64,000 nucleotides of DNA, taken from contig OX388341.1 of the NCBI GenBank assembly GCA_947579665.1, forward strand, positions 4,650,001-4,714,000, in the 5' to 3' direction. The stretch comes from Sympetrum striolatum. Lineage: Eukaryota > Arthropoda > Insecta > Odonata > Libellulidae. Made by a program: the position numbers and the translations under genes. The notes beneath the pieces were generated by a model that was given only the letters and a program-made list of their open reading frames with translations, ran no database searches and was not told the DNA's origin. Below, one piece after another: positions 22,385 through 34,430 of the stretch. How positions within the stretch are numbered: position 1 is the stretch's first letter; each line of letters starts with the position of its first letter.

Positions 22385-24200
22385 CACGAGTAAAATGCTG
22401 CTTGCATTCTGCACCCAAAAGGTAAAGTTTTTGTAAAAATATAGTAATTGGTCATCAGCATGGAGAGCAGTCATACATCTTAGCGGTAATAAACGAAAAT
22501 TTAATTTCCGAATTTCTCAATCCAGGACCTTTTGAAATATATCCTTGCAAATAACGTTGAAGAAGATGAATTTTCAGCTAAGTGCAAAATTAATATGAAA
22601 TATGAATCAGGTCTTTAACTACTTTTAAATATGTGCTTAATTTCCCATTTATTTGTTATGGGAGATCGTTTGGCATGGCCTGGTTTGAACCTAAGATAAC
22701 TATGGTTAAAAATTAATTTTTTATATAACATAGTATAAATATTCATCAACGTGGCACCTCTATATCTTTATTTTTAACAGGAGAGTTTTGCACCGGCCTG
22801 ATATCGAACCATGGATACTTAATGCAATAGTTTCTACTGTTTCTGTTAGATCTGAAAAATATCTCTTAGCTCCTTTAATTTGAGTTCTATTTCTTAGCAG
22901 AAATATTTCTTTTTATCCCAAAAATTGGCACAATGCATTTTTATCTGTCACATATTACACCGAATTTCGAGATTTAAAAAAATTCCCGGAATGACAAAGA
23001 ATTGAAATTCAGGAATTCAACAAATGAAAAAAAATCTATTGAATCTTCTAAAGAATTTTTTCGAAAATGACCCTGATTTCCAATTTAGACTGGTGTAAAT
23101 ATATACTTCAAAGTGCTTAGAGATGTAGTCAATAGGAAACCCAATCTCTATATATCTCTAGGCACCTTGATTTTGAATTCTATGTCTTTCCGGAAAGTAT
23201 TTTTTATGTAATAGTTGGCGCAATGCAATCTAACGGGAAAATTCGTGATTTTGGGGGCATCTAATTTCGAACCCATGATAGTTAGGAAGGATATCTGATT
23301 TTTCCTGGGGATATGAGTTTGGGCCATTTACGAAAATATAAGCTGCCCAACCCAAGCCAGAAGTTTGGCCCCTGAATTTGTATCTTCCTACATATATGAA
23401 TCAGTGAATCAGGAAAAGCGTCGACACATAATAGATAGATGTATGCATATATTTATCCGAGGAAGGGATTATATCTAATAGTTATAAACGAGTAAGGTAT
23501 GCTAATCGAAAGGTATTTTTGAGCAAGTCATTTTGAGTAAAAAGCCTAGAAACTAATCATCACCATGCTAAATAATCCTTTATCTCATCGGTTAAGAGTT
23601 CACAATTACTTTTAAAATTTCTACAATGTATACCTTACGGAAAAATCGGGATGAACCTGGCGTCAACCTCAAGACATTTTGGGTTACATTTCATCCATAT
23701 AAAATAAGATGATAATATTCTATGTGCGAAATGTAAGGTCTCAACCTGCGCCCTCCTTTTCCTATATATTCACAACACACAAGATATTCTCCTATAAAGG
23801 AGAATATCTTGTGTGCCCTGGTGTGGAATGTAGGATAGTTAAGGAAACATTTTAATGCTTTTCTTAATTATACGGATATCTACCGATATAAAAAGCGCGA
23901 AAGCTATATCTTACAGGTAATTTCTCCGTAAAAATATACCTCCAATGTATTATTAATTGGACAAATTTTCACCGGTCTAGCATCGAACGAAGGATCATTT
24001 TTGAAGAATTCTCTCCAATTTCTGTTAAATATTCACAACTCTCGGAATCATAAATAAGAGTAATCTATCTTTCTGGTAAGAACTTTTTAAATAATCCCGA
24101 AAATCGGCGCAATGGCTTCCTGTCAGAAAGTAGGCAATTTCAGGGCCTCCTGGTTTCGAACCTCTGACAGTTAAGAACGACTTTTGAATTTTTTCTTTGC
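22385..24200 (-). repeat. Diverged B-box repeat copies
   Basis: Begins with CGAGTAAAATGCTGCTTGCA. Degenerate minus-orientation units follow, with B-box-like motifs at about 22690 (GGTTTGAACC), 22805 (ATCGAACCATGG), 23270 (TTTCGAACCCATG), 23980 (GCATCGAACGAAGG) and 24155 (TTTCGAACC). At about 23395-23440 the other family end appears (ATGAATCAGTGAATCAGGAA, then GCGTCGACAC). Units continue beyond that, so at least two copies are joined. Confidence 0.6.
23768..23815. repeat. Perfect short palindrome
   Basis: CACACAAGATATTCTCCT followed closely by AGGAGAATATCTTGTGTG forms a hairpin of about 18 bp with a 4-base loop, between units of the diverged repeat. Confidence 0.8.
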
Positions 24201-24640
24201 TTTAAATATCCTTTAACTTTCCATATATTGTATTGTTTTGAATGGCCCTAATAGAGCAGCAACAAACCGATGATTGAACAGTCGATACTTGTGAGCTATC
24301 GTAGCCGTTGGGAAATAACTATTTACGGTTCTTTTCTCAGGATGAATTATATAAGCGACGTATGTTTTACCGACTGCTAAAATCGCATACACCATGTGTA
24401 AATAACTTTTTACCAAATAATATTAACGGGCGTCATTAACGAAGCATTGCTTGTAATCAAGATCGGTAAGTTGAATAAGATAAAAGATTCCATCCAAGAC
24501 ACCAGGAAGCTCTGCAGAGGATCTGCTGTGGTACACAGGGCGAAGGTATTGTCTTCTTCTCATTATATCCTTTACCTGTTGGGCTACTATTTCCGCGTTA
24601 GACAATACTTTGTGCAGAGGACAAGAGGGACATCTTCATA
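24201..24640 (-). other. Short open stretches of unknown nature
   Basis: On the minus strand an open stretch at 24605-24423 begins MSNAEIVAQQVKDIMRRRQY and ends at TAA. Another lies at 24416-24213. The Arg-rich start is reminiscent of the N-terminus of Harbinger-derived nucleases, but no catalytic motif is present. I cannot assign a function. Confidence 0.2.
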
Positions 24641-25168
24641 GCAGGGGTTCAGGGGGATACTCAGGTATTCTTTGTTTCACTTTCTCCTTTTCCCAAAAGG
24701 GCATTTCTATAGGCATCAAATATGGCACGCTTCCGACATTCTTGTAGGCAAAGTCCTAGCCGCCTATGCCCCCCACTGCGTTCTCTCTGAAATGGAAGGG
24801 TTTGGAAAAACCCAGCAGATCTCCTGTGGATTTTTGTGTCCTGCATGAATCGAGGATTTGGGAAAAGGAACGGTTTGAGGCTCACTTGCACTCTTGGATT
24901 AGGATTTCGATTTTCGCGTGTCTTTTCAAAAGGGGAATAGCCATTCTGAAATTTAGTTCTTCTCCATCTGCAAATGACGAAGGTCGGTGTCGCTGGGATT
25001 TTCTCTTCATATTTTTTCGTGAGGTAAGGGTAGTGAATATAATTCAGTGAAATATTTTATAACGTCTTAGAGTTTTGATAGAGAGTTAAATCCTCAAATG
25101 TTAACATGTTGGCGCAACATAAATCTTATTCTTCTTTTTTTGTCCAAAGTGTGCTGATATTGCTAAGA
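24641..25168. promoter_or_regulatory. Less AT-rich block upstream of the Tc1-like gene
   Basis: A patch at about 24740-25000 has higher GC content and ends with a strong donor-like site (GTGAG|GTAAGG near 25023). It could be an untranslated first exon and promoter of the Tc1-like gene starting at 25169, or the end of another repeat. Confidence 0.3.
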
Positions 25169-26561
25169 ATGCCTCAACTAAGTCCAAGAAAACGTAATCA
25201 AATAGTAGGCATGCTAATTGCTAAAAAACCAGTTTCGGAGATAGCACTAGAATTTGGTGTTTCATATGTAACCGTTTATGCATATAAGAAAAGGTGGGAG
25301 GAAACTCTCTCCGTCGATCGTAAGGAGGTCTCAGGGAGGCCAAGAGTCACAACAGAGGAAGAGGATCGGCGTATTGTCGATCACGTGCGGCTGAATCCAT
25401 TTTCAACGGCAGACGAGGCGAGTTAACAAAACGACGTATTTATTTACTGCATCATATGTCAGTGGGTTTCTTCCCTCTTCCTGGTATATATTATGGAAAT
25501 GTATTCGCTATAATTTTCAACTAGGCATGCTGTTGGACTGAATATCAGCCATGATACTGTCCGCCGGCGACTGCGTTTCCATGGGCTGGAGGCCAGACGT
25601 GCAGCAGTAAAGGAGATCCTCACGCAGGCCCATAGACGTGCACGTATGGATTTTGCGCGGAAATATTTAGATAAGGGGGTCGATTTCTGGAGGAATGTTA
25701 TTTTTAGCGACGAAAAAACATTTTCGTCATGTTCGAATGGCCCTGTCGGTGTATATAGACCTCGAAACTGCAGATTCGACCCCCAATATGTGAAAGAGAG
25801 GGGCAGAAGTGGACGATTTTCTGTGCATGTCTGGGGGTGGATATCCTACGAAGGTTCGTATTTTATTGTACGATGTATTAAATTCATTATATAAATACCT
25901 TCTCGAGCAGAATAATTATAGCGATTGTTTATCTCATTGTGTGTAATCCACTTTTAAAGGTCCTGGAGTCCTTTGGAATATCGATGGCTACCTTGATGGA
26001 AAACAATATAAGTATATTTTGAAAAATGTTATGCAGCCGTCGGTTGAAGTCTTCTTCCCTGAGGAATTCATCTTTCAGCAGGTAAACGATGCAATTATTT
26101 GCTAGATTCCATTTGGTGATGATAATGATTTGATTAATATTACAGCGTGAATTAACTTGATATAATAATACCTACTATGTTATTAGTTCTTTTTCTTGTA
26201 ATACTTGTTATATTCTTAATTATCTACGATTTCTACTCATCTTTATGTCTCTGATCAATTTTAGGATAACTGTAGCATCCATACATGCAAGGAGGTCAGC
26301 AAATGGTTCGAAGAGAATTCAATTACGAAATTAGACTGGCCAGCTAGGAGCCCGGACCTCAACCCCATTGAAAATATATGGGCTATCATGGCGAAATATC
26401 TTCAACGGAATGGTCGCCCTAATGACAAGAAAAAGTTGTTAGAATCAATTGAAGACGCTTGGGAAAACATAGGAATACCTACGTGTCGCCGATTGGTTGA
26501 ATCCATGCCTGAGCGTCTTCGATTGGTGATCAGCAGTAATGGAGGATGGACCAGGTATTAA
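25169..26561 (+). CDS. Tc1-like DD34E transposase, intron-containing
   Basis: Four exons: 25169-about 25420, 25525-25853, 25960-26081 and 26265-26561. The start MPQLSPRKRNQIVGMLI leads into an HTH (EIALEFGVSYVTVYAYKKRW) and a second HTH region (RPRVTTEEEDRRI, then NISHDTVRRRLR). The catalytic triad is visible: VIFSDEKTF, then QQDNCSIHTC, then SPDLNPIENIW. There are 34 residues between the second D and the E, the Tc1 spacing. It ends GGWTRY, as Tc1 proteins do. Introns 2 and 3 are canonical and keep frame. The first junction is off by one base from any canonical donor I can find, so either the donor is non-canonical or this copy is slightly damaged. No terminal inverted repeats were found. It is either a Tc1 relative with introns or an old, possibly host-used copy. 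Confidence 0.85.
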
Positions 26562-27834
26562 TGTATTTAGAGATGAGATATTACCTAGGAGTAACATTTA
26601 TTAGGTTACTGACAAAAATCTACATCAGCAGGAAAGATCTATCGATTACATTTTTAGTTATTTCATCCAAAGCAATGTATTAATTTTTCTCTTTTTATTC
26701 CTTGCAGATTATAATTCCAACAACGTAGAGTGCCCATGGACAGTTAAAGCTCAACAACAAGCTGGAGGTCGATATTGATTGTTTGCATATGAAACATATT
26801 TCTAATCTACAATACGAAATGCGTATTTTCACAGTGTAAATTTTACTCCTTATACTCCTGAATAACATTTTTATCTTTTCTTTGATCTTCAGGTTTAAAT
26901 GATTTTCAACGAAACGAGTGACGCAAGAAGAGAATAAGGGGACTTACGAGGAATTTGCGATAACTGATGCACAAAGTAGTATATTTCGAAAGACATTGAT
27001 ATTTTTTTCATGTTTATTGTAAAATTAAGAACGCTTATTTTAATATTCAGTTATTATTTTTTTCGTTTATATGCTTTTTTATTTTTGTATGTTAGCTTAA
27101 GGATTAATATATATTATTAAGTGTATTATTTTTTATCATTTTAATGTTTATATAGCCTGTGTTTTCGTGGGTTTTTTTCACCCCCCTTCTTGTGTGGGTG
27201 TTTTCCCGCATAGTGGGTTTTTCTTCATCAGCCTTCAGCTGCGAAGATTTTTTCCCACAAACAAATTCTCTTTGCAATGTTTATTAATAAAGTATCATTC
27301 TGCAAGAGTTGTCTTTGTGTACGTTTTGTTTCACGTATTTTGTAATCAATTTTAGCAGTTAATGAAACAGACTTAGCTTATATCTGCTAACCTGTGATAA
27401 GAAACTCACGTGAATAATTTTAATTCAGAATATCTGACTTAACTAAGATTAATGACCGTCATCTAATAGCCCTAAGTTAATTGATTTGCTGGAATATTGA
27501 GTCGCTATAATATTATAACCTAAAAAATTGAACGGCCTTTTTGGGTGTTTATTTCCATCGATTTCTAAAGAAATAGCTCAACTTAATTCTTTTCCTTTCC
27601 CAATCTCGCTAGTGCCGCAAAAAGCATAACGACAGATATTTTCCTTCAACTCACTTTTGTATTGCATTGTTAAAAGCCCTCAAAAGCTTAGGGCATTTAG
27701 TTCATTGACCCCCACCGATGATAGAACCCGAAACCGTCGCGTCGGAAGCGTAAGGGTTCCTTGGGCTGCGATAGTTCTAAAGAGTAGGTCGTCGCAACCT
27801 CGCAAGGTGCAAGGGCAGCGTGCAAAGGAGCCCT
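26562..27834. other. AT-rich stretch after the Tc1-like gene
   Basis: Long T-rich runs lie near 27000-27180. A less AT-rich block at 27690-27890 has open frames of mixed composition but no recognisable protein; it leads into the inverted repeat at 27835. Confidence 0.3.
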
Positions 27835-27985
27835 TACGGTATTTAAGGCGAGGCGGCGGTGTTGCAAGATATGCGGCAGAACCCTTTTCTTAAATTATAT
27901 ATCCCTAACCTTATATTTCACGCAAAACATTAAACTCAGAAAAACTCGAAACTAAAAGCTGAAAAATTTAAGATACTTTTGCGGG
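27835..27985 (+). repeat. Inverted-repeat partner 2 of a ~145-bp pair
   Basis: Matches the reverse complement of 22055-22200 over about 145 bp (GGCGGTGTTGCAAGAT, CCCTTTTCTTAAAT, CCCTAACCTTATATTTCA). The outer edges also share GTACAA beside CCCGCAAAA. Confidence 0.75.
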
Positions 27986-28129
27986 CCATTGTACTTATTA
28001 CTGGTATTTCTTCTTTCCCTAAAAACAAAATTGTCTTCTATTGATCTAATTTTGATCAAGCAGCTCATAGATTGAAATACTTTGAATTTACTTGAATATT
28101 GAATTGAATTCCTAACCGATAAAAGCATG

Positions 28130-28253
28130 CAAAGGCTGGGTTTCCGCATGCAATGATTACTGCTGCCAGTAATCCTTGCATCCGTAAAAGTAGAAAGTTC
28201 AACTTTTTGGCACCGGAAGATTTCCTCACTCTGTTTTTCTTCTCATCTTTCAT
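28130..28253 (-). pseudogene. Possible MOV10-like helicase motif VI exon
   Basis: A minus-strand open stretch contains KKLNFLLLRMQGLL, then VIIACGNPAFACF. MOV10-type helicases have (K)RxNVAxTRAxALLxVxGNPxxL at motif VI, and the order and spacing here are suggestive though degenerate (LLR for the TRA triplet). It lies downstream, on the same strand, of the much clearer helicase exons at 31225-31990. Chance similarity cannot be excluded. Confidence 0.3.
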
Positions 28254-28714
28254 TTTGTCCTAATTAATCAGTCGATTACTGAGTGTATAATCATGCACTG
28301 AGGACGTCACTTGGTGAAACTCCATCACAGGAACGGCAGGATTTTTTACTATGGACAATAAGGAATAATTTCCAAAAACATCAAAGGAAATTAAAAAGGT
28401 AGCCTCACTATGTACACAGAGAATTAGGAGACCAAAGGATGCCAAGTTCATGTAATCTGCTCCGTCAAATTGGGGTACTTCAAGTAGAAATAAAGAAACT
28501 TGTTTATGCAAAAATAAAATAGGTTTATTCGAATAATCTTACAACATTTGCAAAAAATCTGATGTGGCCAACACATGACTTTCTCCATATTTATTGAAAA
28601 CAGAAGCCTATGCTGGTAATACATAAATAACTACAAAACAATGATTGTTATAGAAAAATGTTTCAAATAAAAGTTGTACTAAAATATATTATCTATAACT
28701 GTTGTAGGTAATTG

Positions 28715-30655
28715 TATACATCTACGAGTAAAATGTTGCTTACATACTACAGGCAGATCGACAAACCTAAAATCATATCGGCTTAATATCGGGACGGTCC
28801 TCAAAAGAAAAAAAGAGGATTGAAAATGTTCGTAAAATTCGCTGCAATTTAATCGTATGGCATCGAACCAGGGTCTTCCTGGTGAACTAACTATGCAGCA
28901 CAACAGGAGATCACCATCTCTAACAATGTGTGAAAATTCAAGCAGAAATATTGGCTACAACTGCCTTAAACGACATCTAAAACATGTTTCTGAAAGTTAT
29001 TTATGATCTCTATCTATATGCCTAATTTAAAGTTTTAATATTATTGGGAAGGGGTTTAAAATAATTCTTAAAAATGGGATAATTTACTGATTGTAGAGAC
29101 GCCTGGTGTTGAACCCAGGACATAATGGCAGCAGTGAATGACTTTTTAGGACTTGATCTTATTTAATACATAGTTTGAAGTCAACATCATGCCGGGAAGT
29201 ACCTAAAATTTGTTTCGTTATCTCCGTAATAAATCCATTGAGGAATGTAAGTGGCCCTCTGGAATCGAGCCAAGGACCATCAGCAAATATGTAAAATTTG
29301 ATTATGAAATATATTTATGATTTCTAACCCCATTCCGAATTTCAAGTTTCCATGCAATCGGGAGGAGGTCAAAAAAAATTCTTAAAAATAGCCACAATGC
29401 ATTTTAAACGGCCGATTTTTGCCCCGACCTAGCATCAAACCATGGACAATATTCGAAGATGTCTTTTTGATTTTCGTTGGATACGCACGGCTTCTAGCAA
29501 TCCCTTGAATTCAACTCTCTAATTTTCCGGGAAGTGCCACAAAAAAATTTCAAAAATCCCCACCATGTATTCTTATGGAGAAAATCGCGAATTTGGGGCC
29601 TTCTGGAATCGAACCCATGACACCGAAGTTCAATGTCGGATTTCTTCTGGAGGTTACAGTTCATGGCCATAACGTTGTAAAAATTTCAAGTCGGTGGCAC
29701 TTGTGGAACATATAAGATGTATTTATAATCTTCATTCACATGCCAAGTTCCGAGTTTCAATGTTATCGCGAAGGGGTTAAAGAAATCTTAGCAATTTCTT
29801 ATTTTATTAGACGCCTGGGGTCAAACCCAGGAGCTATTCGCAGAAGCTTATAGACATTATAACTTGTAAGGACCAGAGTTTATTCATTGCAAAATTTTAA
29901 GTCCATATAAATCCGGGAAGGTATTGAATTAAGACTCCATTATCCCCACCTGTAAAGCATATGGCAATGTAAATGGCTCTCTGGGATCGAACCAAAGACC
30001 ATCAAGAAAATCTATAAGACCTACTCCAAATGTATCTATGATCTTTATTTACACGCCAAGTTTAAAGTTGTTATATTTTCGGGAAGGGGTTCAAAAAAAA
30101 CCTTAAAAATAGTAACAGTTACTAATTTTAGAGACGCCTGGTGTCGAACCCAGGACAAATTGGCAGCTGTGAATGCACACAATGGTTTGTTAGGAATTGA
30201 TCTTATTTCATTCAAAGTTTGAAGTTGATATCATGCATGGAAGTACCTAAAATTAGTTTCCGTTATCTCCATAAGAGATACATTGTAAATGGGTCTCTTG
30301 AATCGAACCAAGGACAATCAGCGGAAAGTTCAACAATGTACATAAAAGATATTTACCATCTCTATTTACATACCGAGTTTCAAGTTTCCATCTTATTTGG
30401 AAGTGATTAAAAAAATAGTTTTAAAAATCGCAATGTATATTAATCTGAAGAATATTTGCCTTGACCTAGCGTCGAACCAAGGATAACCTTCGATGATGTC
30501 TTAATAGTTTACGTCAGATATGCACAACTTCCACTGATACCTCGAATTTCAACTCTACTTTGCCAGGAAGTGCCTCAAAAATTTTTTGAAAACCCAGCTA
30601 AATATCTTTATGGGGAAAATCGGGACTTTAGGGCTCCATAAGTTGTGATACTCTA
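28715..30655 (-). repeat. B-box repeat family, long minus-orientation copy
   Basis: Starts with ACGAGTAAAATGTTGCTTAC and a degraded hairpin. Tandem units follow, with CGAACC-type motifs at roughly 28862, 29108, 29268, 29430, 29605, 29825, 29985, 30140, 30300 and 30470, spaced mostly 150-180 bp. Examples are GGAATCGAACCCATGAC and GGTGTCGAACCCAGGAC. It meets an opposite-orientation copy at about 30656. Confidence 0.8.
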
Positions 30656-31190
30656 TATCCCCACGAAGACCCGGGTTCGGAGCCAGGCAGCAAATATATC
30701 TCCCATTTAAAACACATTGAGGTAGTCTTCATTATTTCTTTTATGCACTCATCGAAATGATAGGAAGTTCTTGCTTTGCTAGAAGATGTATATTAAGACT
30801 CAGTTTAAGAAAAAAATTTAGAAATGACAATTTTGTTCCTGAGTTCGATGCCAGAGCACATTACAATCTCTAACATAAGGAATATAAGGGAAAAGTAGGA
30901 CATTGTTTGAGGCAGTTGGAGCCAATATTTCTGCTCGACTTTTCACACTTACTAATAGATGGTGATCTTCTATTGTGCTGTGTAGTAAGTTCACCAGTAA
31001 GACCCGGGTTCGATGCCAGACGATTAAATTGCAGCAAATTTTAATAATATTTTCAATCCTTTTTTTCTTTTGTGGACCGTCTAAATATGATGCCGACATG
31101 AAATTAGTGTTGTCACTCTGCTTGCAGTATGCAAGCTACAATTTGCTGGTAAATAATAGATAGGTATAGGTATATTTAGAGAAACGTCTA
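30656..31190 (+). repeat. B-box repeat family, plus-orientation copy
   Basis: Units with ACCCGGGTTCGGAGCC (about 30670), CTGAGTTCGATGCC (about 30840) and ACCCGGGTTCGATGCC (about 31005) lead to CTGCTTGCAGTATGCAAGC and a variant of the ACTCGTA end near 31150. Together with the preceding copy it forms an inverted pair with hairpin ends outward. This block lies just downstream of the last clear helicase exon. Confidence 0.75.
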
Positions 31191-31224
31191 TATATAACAG
31201 AAGATACATAACGAAGATACTAAC

Positions 31225-31990
31225 CTGCTCTACATTAGGTGTGATTATTCCAATGTCTGAAGGACTGAGATAAGCAAGAGGATATTACATTTTCATACAT
31301 TCCAAGCACTTCCATGGTGTTGTTCCAAGATGGACTGTCCGTCAGACGTGCCTCTTCCCCTCCGACTCCATGGAGTACCAATGGAGAGGCAATTTCAATC
31401 TCATTCTTTGCTTCATTTCATAGGAGGAAGATGTTTACTCATTTTGAGGAGCAGTTGGCCTTCTGGTCCATACAATGGACTCACCGTAGGAATAAGTGTT
31501 CCATCATAGAACATGTCCGATGTTAGGGACAATAGTTTCGGGACAGACCTGAGGAAAGAAACTTTGTGTGAGCTATTAAAGAGTTAAATGCATGCAATTT
31601 GAGCATAGGAAATTTTGAATAAGAACCCCAAATAAACTTTACTAATTTCAAATGTATGTTTGAATTCAAATATAAATTTACAAAAATTATCCTTCTATAG
31701 TCACACAACATCAATTCTTGAGCAATATAACATATGACATTAAAGATAAAGTAAGAACTTTTACCTATAATTGACGATAAGACGCATTACAACACTGGGA
31801 TTGTGGTGTCCACAGATTTGTCAGGAAAACCTTCAGGATCTGGAGCATACGGAGATGTAGTCTAAATTCTTTAAGCAAAGCCTGACCCAAACCTAAATGG
31901 ATGGCTGATAACATAAGATATCTCCTGCTAATATTGCCTCACCGAATCCTATATCAACGGAAGTGGAAAGGAATCCTCCAGTTCTGTTGA
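31225..31990 (-). pseudogene. MOV10/Armitage-like RNA helicase exons, decayed
   Basis: The minus strand carries SF1 helicase pieces in MOV10 order. The exon at 31990-31765 has EAILAGD then LGLGQALLKEF (motif III region, normally GDPxQLGP), YAPDPEGFPDK, then MRLIVNYR with donor AG|GTAAAA. The exon from 31548 continues SVPKLLSLTSDMFYDGTLIP, then LLLKMSKHLPP, then SPLVLHGVGGEEARLTDSPS-WNN. Last, 31256-31225 gives IGIITPNVEQ (motif close to DIGVITPYxxQ). NYR|S spans an intron placed as in a spliced gene, so this is not a retrocopy. At least three frame changes and stops show decay. MOV10-family proteins act on RNA in silencing; the insect member Armitage acts in piRNA production. Motifs I and II are not seen. 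Confidence 0.65.
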
Positions 31991-32074
31991 CTGAGGACAA
32001 ATAAAACACAAATATTTCTAATTAGAAAAAGACCATAAGGCAATATTTAAGACAATCTATTATATCTATTTCCT
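31991..32074. other. Short intronic-type spacer
   Basis: An AT-rich spacer with a pyrimidine tract upstream of the helicase acceptor (TTTGTCCTCAG read on the minus strand). Confidence 0.3.
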
Positions 32075-32690
32075 TCACTGGATTCATTTATGGATATATA
32101 TACGTATATAGATTGGATACTAATTCACGGGCTAAACCACAAGCGCTATTGACTTGAAATTTTTACAACGTATTGGCCATAACGTGTAACTGTCAGAAAA
32201 ACTGCGATTTTGATCCTCAGTATCATGGGTTCGATTCCAGAGAGCCACAAAGTACCGATTTTTGCCATTTAAAAGCATTGCTTTGATTTTCGGGAATTTT
32301 TAAAATATACTTCCCAGATACATAGAGAATCAAAACTCAAGGAGCCTCTGTATATGATCATGATCTATCAAAAACATTAATGAATTTCATGGAAAAAATC
32401 CTGGGTTTGATGCTAGGATGATGCAAAAATAAAAAACAAATTAGATAAGACCATGCTGTTCCTGGGTTCGATGCCAGAGCACATTAACATTTCTAACATA
32501 AGGAATATATGTGAGAAGGAGGATGAAGTTTGAGTAAGTTGCAGCCAATACTTCTGCTTGAATTTCCTTGCATAGTTAAAGATGGTGATGCTCTATTGCG
32601 TTGCATAGGAAGTATCACCAGAAAGACCTGGGTTCGACTGTGGGCGGTAAATATATCTCCCATTTAAAATACATTGGGTTTTTTCAAAAG
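32075..32690 (+). repeat. B-box repeat family, truncated plus copy
   Basis: Begins with a degraded family end (CTTCACTGGATTCATTTATG) and GGATACTAATTCACGGGCTA. Units follow with ATGGGTTCGATTCCAG (about 32226), CTGGGTTTGATGCTAG (about 32401), CTGGGTTCGATGCCAG (about 32462) and CTGGGTTCGACTGTGG (about 32630). It stops near 32690 without the hairpin end. Confidence 0.7.
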
Positions 32691-34430
32691 GTTTTACTTC
32701 GGTTTTAGGGCACTCTCTGGCGCACTCTCTCGCTCCTACTAGAAGATCGTGAGGACAACAATAGATGTGAACTCACTCACCTTGCAATTTCAGGTGAAAA
32801 GAGGAAGAAAGAGTGATAATCTATAGCTTCAAGGATTTATTTACAAAAAAATAAAATTTCTGAAAATATGACTCTATCAAGAGGTTTGAGTGAAAGGGTA
32901 ACTCACTCCTAAATTCACTTTTTCTTTAAGGATTAAATGAGAATACTTTAAAATTATTATGATTTCTTCATCTCAAAATGAAATGTAATCTTGCTTCAAC
33001 ATGATATTTCTGAAACACAACCATTCAGAAGCGTTTTTCTCCGCGTATCCTCTCAAATCCAAGATCGTCTAAGAAAGTGGCGCACCACTGCATGGCTTGC
33101 TCTTGAATCACCATCGAAAAGTCGGCGGCGTACCAAATTGTCATAGGATTTTATTTCAGGTTTCTCTTAAAAAAGCTTCTAAGAACATTGTGGTACATAC
33201 ATCACTGCTATTTTCCTCAATTAAGGTGAAAATTTGCCTTAAAATAAGGGTTCACCGTTTTGTTGTATAAATATTGCAAATATTGAACTGTGATAATTCA
33301 AACCCAGTATTATGAGGCGCAAAGATTAGGTTTATAATACTACATCGTTTTTTACTCAATGAGTTTGCTCATTTTGGTCCAGGATAGGCTTGAAGTTGAA
33401 GAATTTTGCGAGAAATGGAAGATTGGCATTTTTCGTGAAATTTGTTCAACTTTGACCCCCTGTAGAATTTATTCCGGAATGACTATGTGAAGTTTTAAAG
33501 TAGACACTCAAGAAAACCACTTTCTTATTTTTGGCTGGCTTTTTTCGATTCCAGCCCTATGTGCGAAGAGATGTACTTTGTTTTTGATGATACTGTTGCG
33601 TGACTCAAATTATTTTCACTACAATTGACGATTGATGCTAATGTAGATAAAAAAATGCCATACTTTTAAGCAATTTCCGTTTTAGTCTGCCCCACGATCA
33701 CGTACTTCTTTGATAATTGACCTTTTGGTGACCAAACTCAGGGACTTCCTCTTTTTCTTGGCCAGCGATTTTTTATCCAATATTTTACTGATAGGCACAC
33801 GGGATATCACAACACAGGCCACCTTGCGCAGAGAGAGAGATTCTAACTGAATGAACGCAACTTTTCCTCGCTTGGAGACCTACATTTTTCAGGGTGTCCA
33901 CGCTTACTAGGGGGAAAACATCGCTATAGGTGACACAAATATGAGCAGAGGCGGCATGCATTAAATTTAAAGGTGTTGCTATGGAGTTTTGATACCTTTT
34001 ACAAAATTTGTTCTCTTTTAAAAACTCGCTCTTACATTTGCATAATGCCAAATGTTTACACATCGAATGAGGCATCGACGACAAAACATGAAAGTAGATA
34101 TAATAGAATGACAATACCATCGGTAGCATTGCGATCCGTAAGAATGCGTGCATGATCATTCACAGGGATTTTACCACAGCGTAAGCACTTCAAAAAACAC
34201 TACACTCATATTCGATTTTTCCACATTTTACCGTCTAAAATACATGGGCTGAGGGCCATCCCGACATAGACAATCTGGATTCAGCTGCTCCTGTTTACGG
34301 CGATCTTCATCCCATTGTACTGCACTCAGTGGGACAAAACCCTGACGTCGTAAACCAGGGGTTCAATCACTCCTAGGGACCGTCTTCTCACTTCGTAAAA
34401 CACGAAATCAAGGATTTACGTAAAACTGAG
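32691..34430. other. Unassigned stretch
   Basis: Mixed AT-rich DNA without a recognisable protein. Open stretches at about 33785-34160 on both strands resemble nothing I know. The right part may belong to the DNA element ending at 34525. Confidence 0.25.

Noticed and set aside
27657..27893. A basic 78-codon open frame
   Set aside because: It runs into the inverted repeat at 27835, whose partner at 22055 is not open in the matching frame.
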